Assembly: GCF_030272615.1 (NCBI RefSeq)
Contig: NC_081415.1
Location: 511,319,873 to 511,383,872 of the forward strand
Length of the DNA stretch: 64,000 nucleotides
Direction: 5' to 3'
Source of the DNA: Cryptomeria japonica
Lineage: Eukaryota > Streptophyta > Pinopsida > Cupressales > Cupressaceae
Below are positions 27,071-40,881 of this stretch, piece by piece. Position 1 is the first letter of the stretch; each line of letters begins with the position of its first letter. Under the pieces are notes generated by a model. It made no database searches and was not told the origin of the DNA. It was given only the letters and a program-made list of their open reading frames with translations. A program made the position numbers and the translations under genes.

Positions 27071-28316
27071 ATGAGCTACTAGGATAGCTAGACGATTGTT
27101 CCTTCCTTCCTCATTGGTGGCTAGCTATTAGTCACGCAGTGATGTTATGTGCAGTTGTGCTATTCTTTATATTTCTTTGGGGATCAACAGTTTATTTTAC
27201 TTTGACTGTGAAGGTGTAGCCACGATCTTGTGATCTTTTGCACTTTTGATTTGGTGTTGAGATTTCGGATTATTTTCTTGCCTTACTGTTGGATTTGAGG
27301 ATTTATTATCTTTATTCTTCTGTACTTTGGTGGCTAAACTGGTTCATCCTTGTTGTTTTCGTATGCTGGTCTTGTGTTGCAATGTGAATGCCTCTCCAAG
27401 AACGTAGGAGACGGGCTTGGATGAGTGTATACGAGGAAGTAGACGCAGGGAACCATGAGGATAGGGGGTATGTGAGGCTATGACGCAGCTAGTACCCACT
27501 ACCTACCTATGTATGGTGACTATCTCTTGGAGGCTAAACACCTTACACAACAAGGGATATTCACAAAGGTCTTGTATGGAAGGTAGCACCGCTATGGTGT
27601 GCCTAGCACCATCGAGCCTTTGAGTGAGATATTGGATATTTATGATCATATTGTTGTTCTGAGATCAGGCATAGAGATGCTGATCATGCATGTTATCTTT
27701 GACCGAGCATTAGACATGCTCACATGTGGCCTTTTCTGTTATGCATTCCAGTTATGTGGATGGTTATTATTTGTATCATGGAGTAAATTGTGTTAGCTTG
27801 TCGCTATGTTATGGGTCATAGTCTTTGGAAAGGTTGTTATATGCCTGGCAAGTGTAATCAATTGAGTTATTTTGTTGCTCTTATTTCATGAAAGTTAATT
27901 TGGTTGTAGAAATTGATATTTTGAGCTAGTTCCATTCAATAAAATTTTATGATAAAAATGGATTGGTAAAGGAAATTGATCATTATGGCATGTTTTCTTG
28001 TCATTTTTGGTAGATGATTATGGTAATTGTGGTTTACCTCTTTTGTAATGCTTTAATTTGGTGTTATGAAACAAAGAAAATTCTTGTTTCTTTGCTATGA
28101 TTATTGATAATTCCTAGAATATTTTAAGGAATGTATGGTTTTAGATGTATCTTGCCAATGGATAATGGCGTTTGCAAAGGATTTTGCAAGAATATTTCAT
28201 TTATTTAGGGAAAGATTTCTATGTGCAATTTGATCTTTGTTGAATGATTTTCAGGGCTGATGCGTACGACATGTTCTTCATCTAGCCTTACGACTTCCAG
28301 GAGTAAGTCGGAACCT

Positions 28317-28328
28317 AGGGGGGGAGAA
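28317..28328 (+). other. Polypurine tract (copy A)
   Basis: AGGGGGGGAGAA directly before the 3' LTR. The same tract is found in copy B and, with one flank difference, in the Tekay element. Confidence 0.95.
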
Positions 28329-31300
28329 TGTAGTACCCCTACCGTAATCTATTTCTAACCTTGGTTTAATCTTGATTAGTTTATTGTAATATTATGTTAT
28401 GGTCAGATGTTGATTTTACGCATAGCTATTGATGTGGTTTCACACTAGTTGTATGCAAGTTGTTTTGTGTACCTATTTTGTGGTATTAATATTGAGCTAA
28501 CGCTTTCATTAAATTCTATATATGTATGCATGTATGATCTTTGGTTGCAGGAGATTTCAGGTACGAAGTCGCATGAGTGCGAGGTTCGTCTTCACCTGGA
28601 TGTGCAGGTTTGAATGTACCTCTGTTAATCCTTAGAGTTGGATTAGGTGGTCGTAAGACCCTAGTCGACCTTTGTCGTGCTCAAGTGAGCATCGCCAGTC
28701 GTCGTCGGTAATCCCTTCTTGTTTGGGTTTGCGAGTCGTTTGTTTGGTTGGCCTTCTCGGTTTGCGTGCTTGGTGTGTTTGGTTAAATTGTTTAATTAGT
28801 CCTTAGTAATTATCTTGTTTTAATATGCGTTTGTGCATAGAAGATTATGGGTTAAATTAATCGGGAATTCGTTATGCGATTTTCGTTGATATGAATTGTC
28901 TGTTTTTAATTAGGAGTAAATTCAATTAAATGACTGATCTTGAATATTTAATGCATTTTATATATGCTGTCGAAAAAGAAAGTTTTGTTTTTATTATCGC
29001 AATAGATTGACTGTATTCTGTTGGATTATTAAATTAGAACGGCTAAATTTGATTAAATAAGAAATCGATTTTTTTGAATTGAAAGGCAAGTTTAATTTGT
29101 TGTATAGTGAGGAAAGGATTAATTTTGAGAATTATTTTTAAATAAAAATTTTAATTCCCAAAAATAGAATTTTTGGGTCAACTCTTCCATATAACCCAAA
29201 TTTGGGGAAAAATGGAGGAATGGACATTTTTGGAGAAGATTTTTGTTGGAAAGATTTTGGAGGTTTGGGAAGGAATTTTGCTGGATCTGACAGGTGGGCT
29301 CTCCTTCAGCTACTCCAGGAATGCGTATGAAGGTAGGATTTACCGTATTTGTTCTTCCTCATTCTTATGAAAGTGGTTGCTTGTTGCCAAAATCCAATCT
29401 TTTGATTGTTTTCAGATTTAATTTTTGGATATGAATTGGAAATGGCTGTTCTTGATGAATTTTTGGTGTAAATCTCCCTTGGGGTCTCTCAATTTGAACT
29501 CTTTGTTAGAATTTAGATGTTATTGAGAATAATGGTTGAGTTATTTAGTTTATTATCCATTTTACCCAAGTATGGGTTTTGTTGAAGAAATGTTCATTGA
29601 TAATCTTCAAATCGTTGGGGTTTTGTTATTCCTCAGTTTTTTACCCTGTTTGTGGGTGTTTGAAAACCCAGTGGTGTTTGGAAATGAGGGAAAGAGAAAT
29701 ATAAATTTAATTTTATCATCGAACTGTGTGTTCAACGAAATTTTAAACGTATTTTGTGTTTTACAAATTGTGCGTTGTTATTTTTATTTGGACGGGACTG
29801 GGCGCGTGTTTTGTTCGGACTGTGTTTTGGGGTTGGAGGGCGGGGATCGGAGCTCCACCCACCCCTCCTCCCCTCTCCCCCGCACGTCCCCCTTGCTGCT
29901 CCCCCCGTTCCCTTGCCCTTCTCGCAGACCGTGGTGCCTGCGGCTCACGGCGGTGGCCGCAGGGCGCCGCGGCACCTGCGGGCACCACCGCGGGCGCCGC
30001 CGCCCCTTTTCCCTCGGCTAGGGTTAGGGCACGGCCGCCTCGCCTTCCCTGTTTTTTTTTAATGCATTTTTTTTTGTTTAAAGCAAGTTTTTAAAATAGT
30101 TTTTTTTATGTGTTTTTTTTTATCACTCAAAAAAAAATTCGTATGATTTAATATCATGTTAATGAAAGTTAATTTTAATGCTAAGTTTAAATTGCTCTTA
30201 GTTATGATTAAGAGGCAATATCTTGCTAAATGTAAATTTGGATATTAATTAATTCTATAATGGAATTTATAAGTTAGTGATTATCCAATTTCATTTCACG
30301 ACTTTTGTACCCTTTCTAATTAAGTTCTACAACCGTGAATTTTCGCAATTGAAAAGTAAGCGAAATATTTATTGTAGAAATTGAAACGATATGCTTGGAA
30401 ATGATTATCTCCATTTAGATTCTCTTTCTATTTTTTTATATTCCATGATCCGTATTATGCATCTAGGATTGAAATTATGAATCTGTAGAGATTGAGTTCG
30501 AACCAGTATGTTAATGATGGTTGTTGGAGATTAAATATCTTATTTTAGTTGATTGATGGTTGTCTGAATTTTATTAATATGAAATTGGTTTAAAAACTCT
30601 TTATGGCTTTATATGTCTGTTCGATGCCTTGAACCTTCAAGAGTTAGAAAACCAAGACCAACTTATTCCTAGTTGAGGTAGATAACTGTAATCTGTTATA
30701 GATCTTGTAGAGAACTTGATCGTCTTGTAATGATTAAATCAATTTGAGAAGATATTGCCTTTCTGATTATTGCCTTGCGAGTTTTATTGCTGTGTTCGCT
30801 TTTAATTATGAAATGGCAAGAGTGCTTTGTTTGATAGGACCCTGTCGTATGGATTGACTTGGGGTACCTGTTTCAGTCCTCGATTCCGAGTTGACTATGG
30901 TATTGTGGTAGTGTCGTTTTGATCATATCCTCCTTGTGTGTGTGAGTCGAATGATGATTATGGTTGACCGTTGTTGATCGGGTCTCTAGTTAGAGTACCG
31001 TTAGTAAATGATTACCCTTGAGTCGTGTTTGATCGGGTGATTGTTTCTCTCTTCTTGAACTCCGTTCACCTGACCATGTCTATTCCTTGGTTTTGAGTTC
31101 GTCTGAGTATAGTCTAGTGTCGTATGGGAAAGTGGCTTTCGATTGGGGGCCGCGCCCAAAGTGGGTGCTGGGTAACCCGTCGAAAGTGAGTCTAATAAGT
31201 GATAACCTAAGTAGATTAGAATGTAATCTCTAAGTAAGATAAATGTGCCTCACACATGGGACGAGTGCTATCATAGACTCGACATGCTGTGAGAAGGCCT

Positions 31301-32540
31301 GAAATGGCAAACAATCATCCTTGTCTTCACGAGAGGATGTGTGGGTCCACATGAGGCTTGGATGGGCCGGAAGTTCGGATTTGGTTGCCAGGGTGACCTA
31401 GTGTATGGGGCCAGGACCTATGAAGACTTGCCATGGTAACCACACCAGGTCGTGTGATGACACTTGTCCCTACGTTCGCTAGCGTGTTGTCATTTTGTCC
31501 TATTAGGAGTACCTTTGTGAGTCGTCCCTTTTGTCTCTGCCCTTGTGAGTATCGGTTTCATGTTAGACCTTGGGTGGTGATGGCTCAGTTTTATGGATGC
31601 TCTCATGGACCTCTTGTTTTAGCTTGATTTATGTTCAGCTGGATCCTGTTCTTTTCAGAGATCGTTTATGTATTTATGGACCGATGCGGTCACTTGTATA
31701 TTGTTTATATTTCGCCTTGATGGCTGGATCGTAATGGTGTAACCTCTTGTACTCTTAACCTTTATTAATTATCAGAGGGGTCTTGCAGTTGAGCAGACCC
31801 AGAGATGTAGCCCTTTAGGGGTGAACTCCGAGATCATTATGGTGTTATGTGATGTATTCTCTTATGTTTCCTTTATTCAGCTTTATCATGTATGATTAAC
31901 TTATGTTAGAATGGTTAAGTGGATAATTGGAATTAACCATAAATGCTTATATTCAGTTCTTTCTTGAATGCCATGTTGATCGAATGCATAAGTAGTTTAG
32001 ATGAGAATCTTCCGTAGATGCTAGTATGCAATCGTCTTTTGAAATGCAATAAGTTGGAATATGAAAGAATGTAACTTAGAGTAATGAATTATACGCAGTT
32101 GTTATTAAGGAATTTAAATATGCTTGGAAAGATCTCATATGTTATGATGAAATCCTAGGGTATTAGAATGTTAGATGTGTGGTTTGTAATTTTAAATGAA
32201 AAGCTTGAATGAAGATTATGAATGGATGTTAATGGATGAATCTTTGTTGTGATTTATGTTTCCGTCCTTTGAAAGAAATTATCCTGAATATGAATTATCT
32301 CGTTATTAAGATAATTAGCTTATTGGATAATTGTGTGAGTTAAGTGAATTGTGAAATTTAAGTAATCTCATTGGGAAACTCTTTAGTAGTTAGTTGATGT
32401 CTTCCGCTATGTAATCTAAATCTTTCTTATCGTGTTGCATCTTCTGTGTTGTAACTTTAAAAAAAATAAAATAAAATATTTTGCACTCTATTCTTGTGTT
32501 TTGGCTTTATCCCTTCGGGGTTTCCTGGCGGGGCATTAAA
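28329..32540 (+). repeat. 3' LTR of LARD copy A (4212 bp)
   Basis: Nearly identical to the 5' LTR at 20530. The terminal ACA has become AAA (GGGGCATTAAA at 32530-32540). The GC-rich block is at 29829-30049 and the shared block at 31119-31479. It also lacks the 203-bp segment, so that deletion predates the insertion. Confidence 0.95.
29829..30049 (+). promoter_or_regulatory. CpG-rich block of LARD copy A 3' LTR
   Basis: Matches the block at 22030-22250 with a few substitutions, several of them C/T or G/A changes at CpG. Confidence 0.5.
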
Positions 32541-33680
<1,140 letters not shown>

Positions 33681-34787
33681 TAGCAACAATCACAAATATT
33701 GTGATATATAGTCTTTACTCATAGTTTATAGAGCTACTCATCTTTATTAGATGACAAAGCATACAAATACCTAAGACAATTAAGGCACCTTCAAAAACAT
33801 ATTCAAAGACAGTCATGAAGAGATAAAGACTCTAGAGACCTATTAGAGTGGTATACTAGAGAAATAATAAGTGAAACACATTGTACAATAGTCTTAGTCA
33901 CTTTGAGCCTACAAAAACACAAAACACAATCGCCTCCTATGAATATTATAGTATGTAAAGAAACCTTCAGCATAAATATTACCATAAATGATAATCACCA
34001 TTAGAGATGGGAGTTTTTTAGTTATATGCACAATCCTACAAAGGTCAAAATCAAATATAAGCCTTGCCAATGATAAAGGAAAATCTGGACTATCACAGAG
34101 GGTTAAAGGGATAATAAAATACTGTGAGCAACAAATAGTATACCCATGAAGAAATGCCAATAAGTTGACAGTCCTAGCTACTGCAATTCATTAGTGAGAA
34201 TGGTTATAACAATACATTATTGATTTAAGGTAATGGTCATTTCATGATTGGAGTTGATGCATGTAAAACCCTATGTCTTCAGATGCACCATATAACAAAC
34301 AGTGTCATTCATATCACAATAGAAAGAAAGGAAGTAGTACACAAGCTTGAAACAAAACAAAATGCATGTCTATCATGGTAGCTTTGTAAGAAGAATTTAA
34401 GATAGTATTATACAAGAACAAATCCTTAGAAATCTACTATAGTACTGAAGAAAGCAACATTGGCTGCAATTGCGTAGTCTCAATGTTCATACACAACCAA
34501 CACAAGGATAAACATTATCAAGTCTCAAGGAAACTAAAAAAGACAAATATTTATGGATGTGTATGTCTTAATGTTTAAAAAAGTATCAATGTCTGATACA
34601 TAATTGTTTATGGTACTCACTATCAAGAGGGATAAAGAGTAGTTTCAGTATAGCTATAAGATAGTTAATACAGAATGCCATCATGACAATACATTTGCAT
34701 TCATGAAGTAACCATTGCCACAACCATTTTATGAGGAGAAGAAAACATAATGAATCATAAGAAGCTTGAGAATGATAATCAGTACTT
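33681..34787. other. AT-rich DNA, nothing recognised
   Basis: Between the array and the gypsy 3' LTR. No domain-bearing frame, repeat or RNA gene seen. Confidence 0.5.
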
Positions 34788-34792
34788 GTTAT
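34788..34792. other. Presumed target duplication GTTAT of the Tekay element
   Basis: These are the five bases left of the gypsy LTR end. The partner would lie beyond the right edge of the window, so this cannot be confirmed here. Confidence 0.4.
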
Positions 34793-35525
34793 TGTAATGC
34801 CCAACCAGGAATCCTAAAGGAAAACAACACAACTAGGCAACTAAAGGGTGAAATATTTTTTTTTTAAAGATTAAGTGCATCAATTATAACCATTGCATGT
34901 CTAATAACACAATGGAAGACTAACACATGATTTCCTAAGGGTTACCAATGAAGATTAATTGTAGATTATATTAACACCATGGTAAATCCAATTGTCCATT
35001 AAATTAGATAAAGTAAATGCTTAAGTTCAAAACTACACATACATCTAAATTACATAATGAAAGAAATCAAAGTATTCTAGTGCATTCAATTTTCCATAAA
35101 TCATTTATACATAAGAACAAAGCAACTGAATTAACATACATTCCACTGACATAATATTAAAATATCCATAAATACATGGCTTCCAAAAATGCCACAGATA
35201 CAAAGTTACAATATCAAGGTTACATAAAAGTTTGATACAATGACCACAAGGTCTCAACTGAACAATGATCATGAATATGAGCTGGTACATGAACCATGAA
35301 TCAATAAAACAGCAGTGAAGTCTTTCCTCACCTGAGGATACAATCCAAAACATCCAATGGGAAGGGGCACTACCACCTGACCATGTGATCCTGAAATGGA
35401 ACCACCCCACCATGCTAGGAGATAGTAGAAAACCCTCAAGCAAGCAAAGTAAGATAAGTACAAAAGAACTACAAGACTCCACAAACATCCATGTGACTCA
35501 ACTCACAAAACACTAGTGACTCTAA

Positions 35526-35885
35526 GGAGAGAGTGTCATCGCCTAGCTTGATGGTTACCATGGTAGGCCTCCAAGGTCCTGGCTCTTTATCCTGGTAACC
35601 TCTCTCAGCTTCCGGCTCCAACTAAGTCTCATGCGGACCCTACCAATCCTTTCGTGAAGACAAGGTGGTAAGTTTACCATTCCAGGCCTTCTCGTAACAT
35701 TATGAGCCTTGTACAAGCACTACACCTATGCATGAGGTACATTATCTTAATTAATATTTATTCTACCCACCCCCTAATCAATTATTAGGTTATCACTTAT
35801 TAATTAACTTCCGATGGGTTATCCTATCATCCACTTTGGGCATGACCCCCGCTTGAAAGCCACTCTCTCACATAGGACACTAACA
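35526..35885 (-). promoter_or_regulatory. Block shared with family L LTRs (Tekay 3' LTR)
   Basis: Matches the family L central LTR block in order and orientation: GATGGTTACCATGGTAGGCC, CTTCCGGCTCCA, CGTGAAGACAAGG, TTCCAGGCCTTCTCG, CGATGGGTTATCC and GAAAGCCACT. Homology is clear but diverged. Confidence 0.6.
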
Positions 35886-36568
35886 GGAAAGGTCTCTCTA
35901 CGAGAACTCTATGGCAAAACAGATAGCCATAACTAATCTTGGCAAACAATAGGTGAAAGATACACAATCACTAACCCAAGATTGACCATTTGGACAACAC
36001 ACAGAATGGTTCACATCAATAATGTTAAAGAACAACACCTGACCAAGGAGATATAACAACATATGACATAATGACAACTCAACTTGAATTGTAATGAAAC
36101 TAAGCTTGACTACAAACACCATTTACACAAGATCCTAATATAGGCAATCTTTTCTTAAAACAACCAATAGCATAGGTAACTTGCAAATAAGGAATTTCCA
36201 GAAGATAAGAAAACACAACTATTTTAATACAAAACAATCAACGTTGGCATTTGTCCAATAAGATTTAAATCAATCAAACAACATTAATCTCCTAATGTTT
36301 TCAAGCATAAATATAAAATCTGTAAATTTACAAGCTTTTCTAAAAATACCCAAGCTATAATTAATTACATTCATAAAATACAAATTATAACTTATAAATT
36401 AAATTATATTCATATAATATAATTATATGAATACCTATAAATAATTCACTTATAATAATATTACAAAATATATATCTATCAACTCAAAATTTAATTTCCA
36501 CGATATTAAAATACCAAATAACATAATATCCAAAATAAAATTAACTTACATATAATATATATATATAT

Positions 36569-36573
36569 ATATA
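36569..36573. other. Target-site duplication ATATA (left)
   Basis: ATATA before LARD copy B, repeated at 48951-48955. Because the site is a TA repeat, the match carries little weight alone. Confidence 0.6.
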
Positions 36574-39500
36574 TGTAGTACCCCTGGCCCTAATCTATTT
36601 CTAACCTTGGTTTAATCTTGATTAGTTTATCGTAATATTATGTTATAGTCAGATGTTGATTTTACGCATAGCTATTGATGTGGTTTTCTCACTAGTTGTA
36701 TGCAAGTTGTTAGTGTACCTATCTCGTGGTATTAATATTGAGCTAACGCTTTCATTAAATTTTATATATGTATGCATGTATGACTCTTGGTTGCAGGAGA
36801 TTTTAGGTACAACGCCGTATGAGTGCGAGGTTCTTCTTCACTTGGATTGCAGGTTTGAGTGTACCTTTTTAATCCTTAGAGTTGGATTAGGTGGTCGTAG
36901 GACCCTAGTTGACCTTAGTCGTGCTCTAGTGAGCATCGCCAGTCATCGTCAGTAATCCCTTTTTGTTTGGGTTTGCGAGTCGTCTATTTGGTTGACCTTC
37001 TCGGCTTGCGTGCCTGGTGTGTTTGGTTAAATTGATTAATTAGTCCTTAGTAATTATTTTGATTAAATATGCATTTGTGCATTAGAGATTAATGGATTAA
37101 ATTAATCAGGAATTAGTTATGCGATTTTCGTTGTTAATGAATTGCTTATTTTTAATTGGGAGTAAATTCGATTAAATGACTGATCTTGAATATTTAATGC
37201 TTTTTATATATGCTGTTGAAAAAAGAAAGTTTGGTATTTATCGCAATAGACGTAATTGCATTCTGTTGGATTCTGAAAATTGAAAGGTTAAATTTAATTA
37301 AATGAGAAAATCGTTTTTGGAATTAGAGAGCAAGTTAATTTGTTGCTATAGTTAGAAAGGATTAAATTTTGAGAATTATTTGTAAATAAAATTTTTAATT
37401 CCAAAAATAGAATTTTTGGTCAACTCTTCCATATAACCCAAAATTTGGGGAAAATTGGAGAGGATGGACATTTTTGGAGAAGATTTTGGATGGAGAAGGA
37501 AGGCTTTGGTACCTGGAGATTGGGGCTCTTCAGCAGATCTTGCCAGGAACGCGAGATCAGGTAGGATTTATCTCTCAATTTTAGTTATTGTGTTAAAATG
37601 GATCCTGTTGGCTCAATATGAGTCTTTGTTGAAAAATTGGGTTGGGGTTGGGAAAACTTACCATTCTGGAAATCATATTGTTAGTCTCTTTATTGGACTG
37701 TGTTTTATAATTATGGGGTTTGCTGTGTTGAAAGGAAGTGTTTAAACCCATATCTCTAATTAGAGAAAGATGGAATTCTTGTATGTTTAATCGAAATATA
37801 GAATTCGGACCAGTTCATTGTTGTTCCGTTTCTTTTTGAAAACGAACTCTGTGTTTTAAATAGCAAATTTATGAAATAGACCAAACTGTGCGTTTATTTG
37901 TTTTAAGCGAACTGGGCGTTGTTTGTTATTAAAAATGTTGGATTGGGGTTGGAGGGCGGGGAGCGGAGCTCCACCCGCTCCTCCTCCCCTCTCCCCCGCT
38001 CGCTCCCCCTGTTTCCCCCCCCCCCTCGCTAGTATTAAGGTCTCTGGTCGTGGCACACTGCGGTGGCCGCAGGGCGTCGCGGACCTGCGGGCACCGCAGT
38101 GGCGCCGCCCGCATGGGTCTTCCCTGCGGGTATGGTGCTGGATAACGCTAGGGTTAGGGCACGGCCTGCCCTCGCCTCCATCCTTTTTAAAATGCATTTT
38201 TTTTTGTTGTTTTAAATCAGTTTATAAAATGGTTTTTTTTTTTAAATGTATTTTTTTTTAATCATTCAAAAAAAAATGCACATGATATTTTATATCATTT
38301 TAATGAAAGTTATTTTAATGTTAAGTGTTATTTAGTTTCTTAATTATGAATGAGGTAGCATTAATCTTGATAAAAGTTGATTGGATATTGATTAACTTTA
38401 TAAAGGAGTTTATAGGCTAATTGTTATTCAACGTCATTTCGTGACGTATGCCCTCTTCCTAATTAAGTTCTACAACTGTTATTTCGCAATTGAATATTGT
38501 TGTTTATATTCTTATTGATCTTGGATTTATAAATCTAGATCTTACCTTCTAGCTAATTAGAGCATTTGGCTAATTGAGGTATTATTGTTTAAAAATAAAA
38601 TAGAATAATGTGTTATTGGAAAATCGTTGAAATACGATGTAATTACTATTTGATGATGTTAAATATTGTCTTAGAACATATCATTTGAGTAATTGAAAAG
38701 TAAGTGAAATATTTATCGTTAAGAATAAAAATGATGTTCTTTTAGAAATGATTATCTTCTTTAGATTCTCTTTTTATAATTATATTTCCATGATTCGTAT
38801 TATGCATCTGGGTTTGAAAATATGAAACTGTAGAGGTTGGTTTCGAACCAGTATGGCAATAACGTTTTGATTGGAGATTAAATATCTTATTTTAGTTGAT
38901 TAATGGTTGTCTGAATTTTTATTAATATGAATTGGTTAAAAACTCATTATGGCTTAATTTGCTTGTTCGACGCTTTGAACCTTAGGAGTTAGAAAACCAA
39001 GAACAACTTATCCCTAGTTGAGGTAGATAACTGTAAGCTGATTTGGATCTTGTAGAAAACTTGATCGATTTTAATGTTTAAATCAATTTAAGGAAATATT
39101 GTCTTTTCTGATTATTGCCTTGCGAGTTTAATTTCTGTATTCGCCTTTAATTATGAAATGGCATGTTTTGCTTTGTTTAGTAGGACCCTGTCGTATGGAT
39201 TGACTTGGGGTACCTGTTTCAGTCCTTGGTTCCGAGTGGACTGTTGTTTTGTGGTGTTGTCGTAGTTGGTCATATCCTCTTTGTGTGAGTCGAATGATGA
39301 TTGTGGTTGACCGTGGTTGGTCGGGTCTCTAGTTGGAGTACCGTCAGTAAGTGATTACCCTTGAGTCATGTTTTACCAAATGGTTGTCCTCTTTTTGAAC
39401 TCCGTTCGTCTGACCATGTGTATTCCTTGGTTTTGAGTTCGTCCGAGTGTAGTCTAGTGTCGTATGGGAAAGTGGCTTTCGATTGGGGGCCGCACCCAAA

Positions 39501-40867
39501 GTGGCTGCTGGGTAACCCGTCGAAAGTGAGTCTAATAAGTGATAACCTAAGTAGATTAGAATGTAATCTCTAAGTAAGATAATTGTACCTCACACATGGT
39601 ACGAGTGCTATCATAGACTCGACATGCTGTGAGAAGGCCTGAAATGGCAAACCATCTTCCTTGTCTTCACGAGAGGATGTGTGGGTCCACATGAGGCTTG
39701 GATGGGCTGGAAGCTCGGATTAGGTTGCTAGGGTAACCCAGTGTATGGGGCCGGGACCTATGAAGACTTGCTATGGTAACCATACCAGGTCGTGTGATGA
39801 CACTTGTCCCTACGTTCGCTAGTGTGTTGTCGTTTTGTCCTGTTAGGAGTACCTTGAGAGTCGTCCTTTTGTCTCTGCCCTTGTGAGTGTCGGTTTCATG
39901 TTAGACCTTGGGTTGTGATGGCTCAGTTTTATGGATGCTCTCATGGACCTCTTGTTTTAGCTTGATTATGTTCAGCTGGATCCTATTCTTTTCAGGGATC
40001 GTTTATGTATTTATTGACCGGTGTGGTCGTTTGTATATTGTTTATGTTTCGCCTTGATGGCCAGATTATAATGGTGTAACCTCTTGTACTCTTAACCTTA
40101 TTATTTATCAGAGGGGTCTTGCAATTGAGCAGACCCAGAGATGTAGCCCTTTAGGGGTGAACTCTGAGATCATTATGGTGTTATGTGATGTATTCTCTTA
40201 TGTTTCCTTTATTCAGATTTATCAGGTATGAATAGTTTATGTTAGAATGGATAAGTGGATGAATGGATTTAACTTTAAATGTTTATATGTAGTTCCTTCT
40301 TGAATGCCATGTTGATCGAATGCTCAAGTGGTTTAGATGAGATTTATCGTAGATGCTAGTATGCAATCGTCTTTTGAAATGCAATAAGTTGGAATATGAA
40401 AGAATGTAACTTAGAATAATGAATTATACTTAGTTGTTGTTAAGGAATTTAAATATGCTTGGAAAGATCTCTTATGTTATGATGGAATCCTAGTGTATTA
40501 GAATGTTAGATGTATGGTTTGTAATTTTAAATGAAAAGCTTGAATGAAGATTATGAATGGATCTTAATGATGAAACTTGGTTTGTGATTTATATTTCCAT
40601 CTTTTGAAAGGAATTATCCTGATTATGAATTATCTCGTTATTAAGATATTCAGCTTTTGGATTAATTGTGTGAGTTAAATGAATTGTGAAATTTAAGTAA
40701 TCTCATTGGGAAACTCTTTAGGTGTTAGTTGATGTCTTCCGCTATGTAATCTGAATCTTTGATATCTTGTTGCATCTTATGTGTTGTAACTTTAAAAAAA
40801 AAAAGAAATTGCACTCTATTCTTGTATTTTGGCTTATCCCTTCGGGGTTTCCTGGCGGGGCATTACA
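36574..40867 (+). repeat. 5' LTR of LARD copy B (4294 bp)
   Basis: TGTAGTACCCCTGGCC...GGGGCATTACA. The GC-rich block is at 37941-38180 and the shared block at 39459-39815. The segment between AATTGAA at 38488 and AATTGAA at 38691 is the piece missing from copy A. Confidence 0.95.
37941..38180 (+). promoter_or_regulatory. CpG-rich block of LARD copy B 5' LTR
   Basis: Homologous to 22030-22250 but with its own indels: a run of ten C near 38020 and a different middle part around GGTCTCTGGTCGTGGCACAC. It ends at GCTAGGGTTAGGGCACGG. Confidence 0.5.
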
Positions 40868-40869
40868 TT

Positions 40870-40881
40870 TGGTATCAGAGC
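40870..40881 (+). other. Primer-binding site, tRNA-iMet type (copy B)
   Basis: TGGTATCAGAGC, two bases after the 5' LTR end. Confidence 0.95.

Larger units (their letters stand above)
24741..28328 (+). other. Internal domain of LARD copy A, non-coding (3588 bp)
   Basis: It runs from the primer site to the polypurine tract. The first 50-60 bp after the primer site resemble the leader of the Tekay element (CCCATGTTGCAAACATTGGG versus CCCAAGTTTCAACACTGGG). Short frames exist, including one of 65 codons at 27599-27796, but comparison with copy B shows mostly amino-acid-changing differences, so there is no sign of coding constraint. A GC-richer stretch with repeated CCATGC words lies at 26805-27070. 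Confidence 0.85.
20530..32540 (+). mobile_element. Complete family L LARD element, copy A (12.0 kb)
   Basis: Two LTRs of 4211 and 4212 bp flank a 3588-bp internal domain with a tRNA-iMet primer site and a polypurine tract. It has a perfect GTTTA target duplication. No gag, protease, RT, RNase H or integrase motif is visible, so it must depend on another element. The large LTRs and non-coding interior of about 3.5 kb match the LARD class described in cereals. The LTRs differ at roughly 6 of the first 390 positions by eye, which suggests a fairly recent insertion. It lies inside the TA-linked array. Confidence 0.93.
34793..36573 (-). repeat. Tekay 3' LTR, first segment (left of LARD copy B)
   Basis: It begins TGTAATGCCCAACCAGG, the reverse complement of an LTR end in GGGCATTACA. 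It aligns through its length with 56049-57770. The block shared with family L is at 35526-35885. It breaks in a short TA tract (about 36552-36573), where the LARD inserted. Confidence 0.9.

Noticed and set aside
27599-27796. 65-codon frame in the LARD interior, also at 43919-44116
   Set aside because: It starts with GTG, and differences between the copies are mostly amino-acid changes; no sign of coding constraint.
35105-35488. 127-codon minus frame, repeated at 56361-56744
   Set aside because: It sits in the Tekay LTR, is repeated only because LTRs are paired, and has no recognisable domain.
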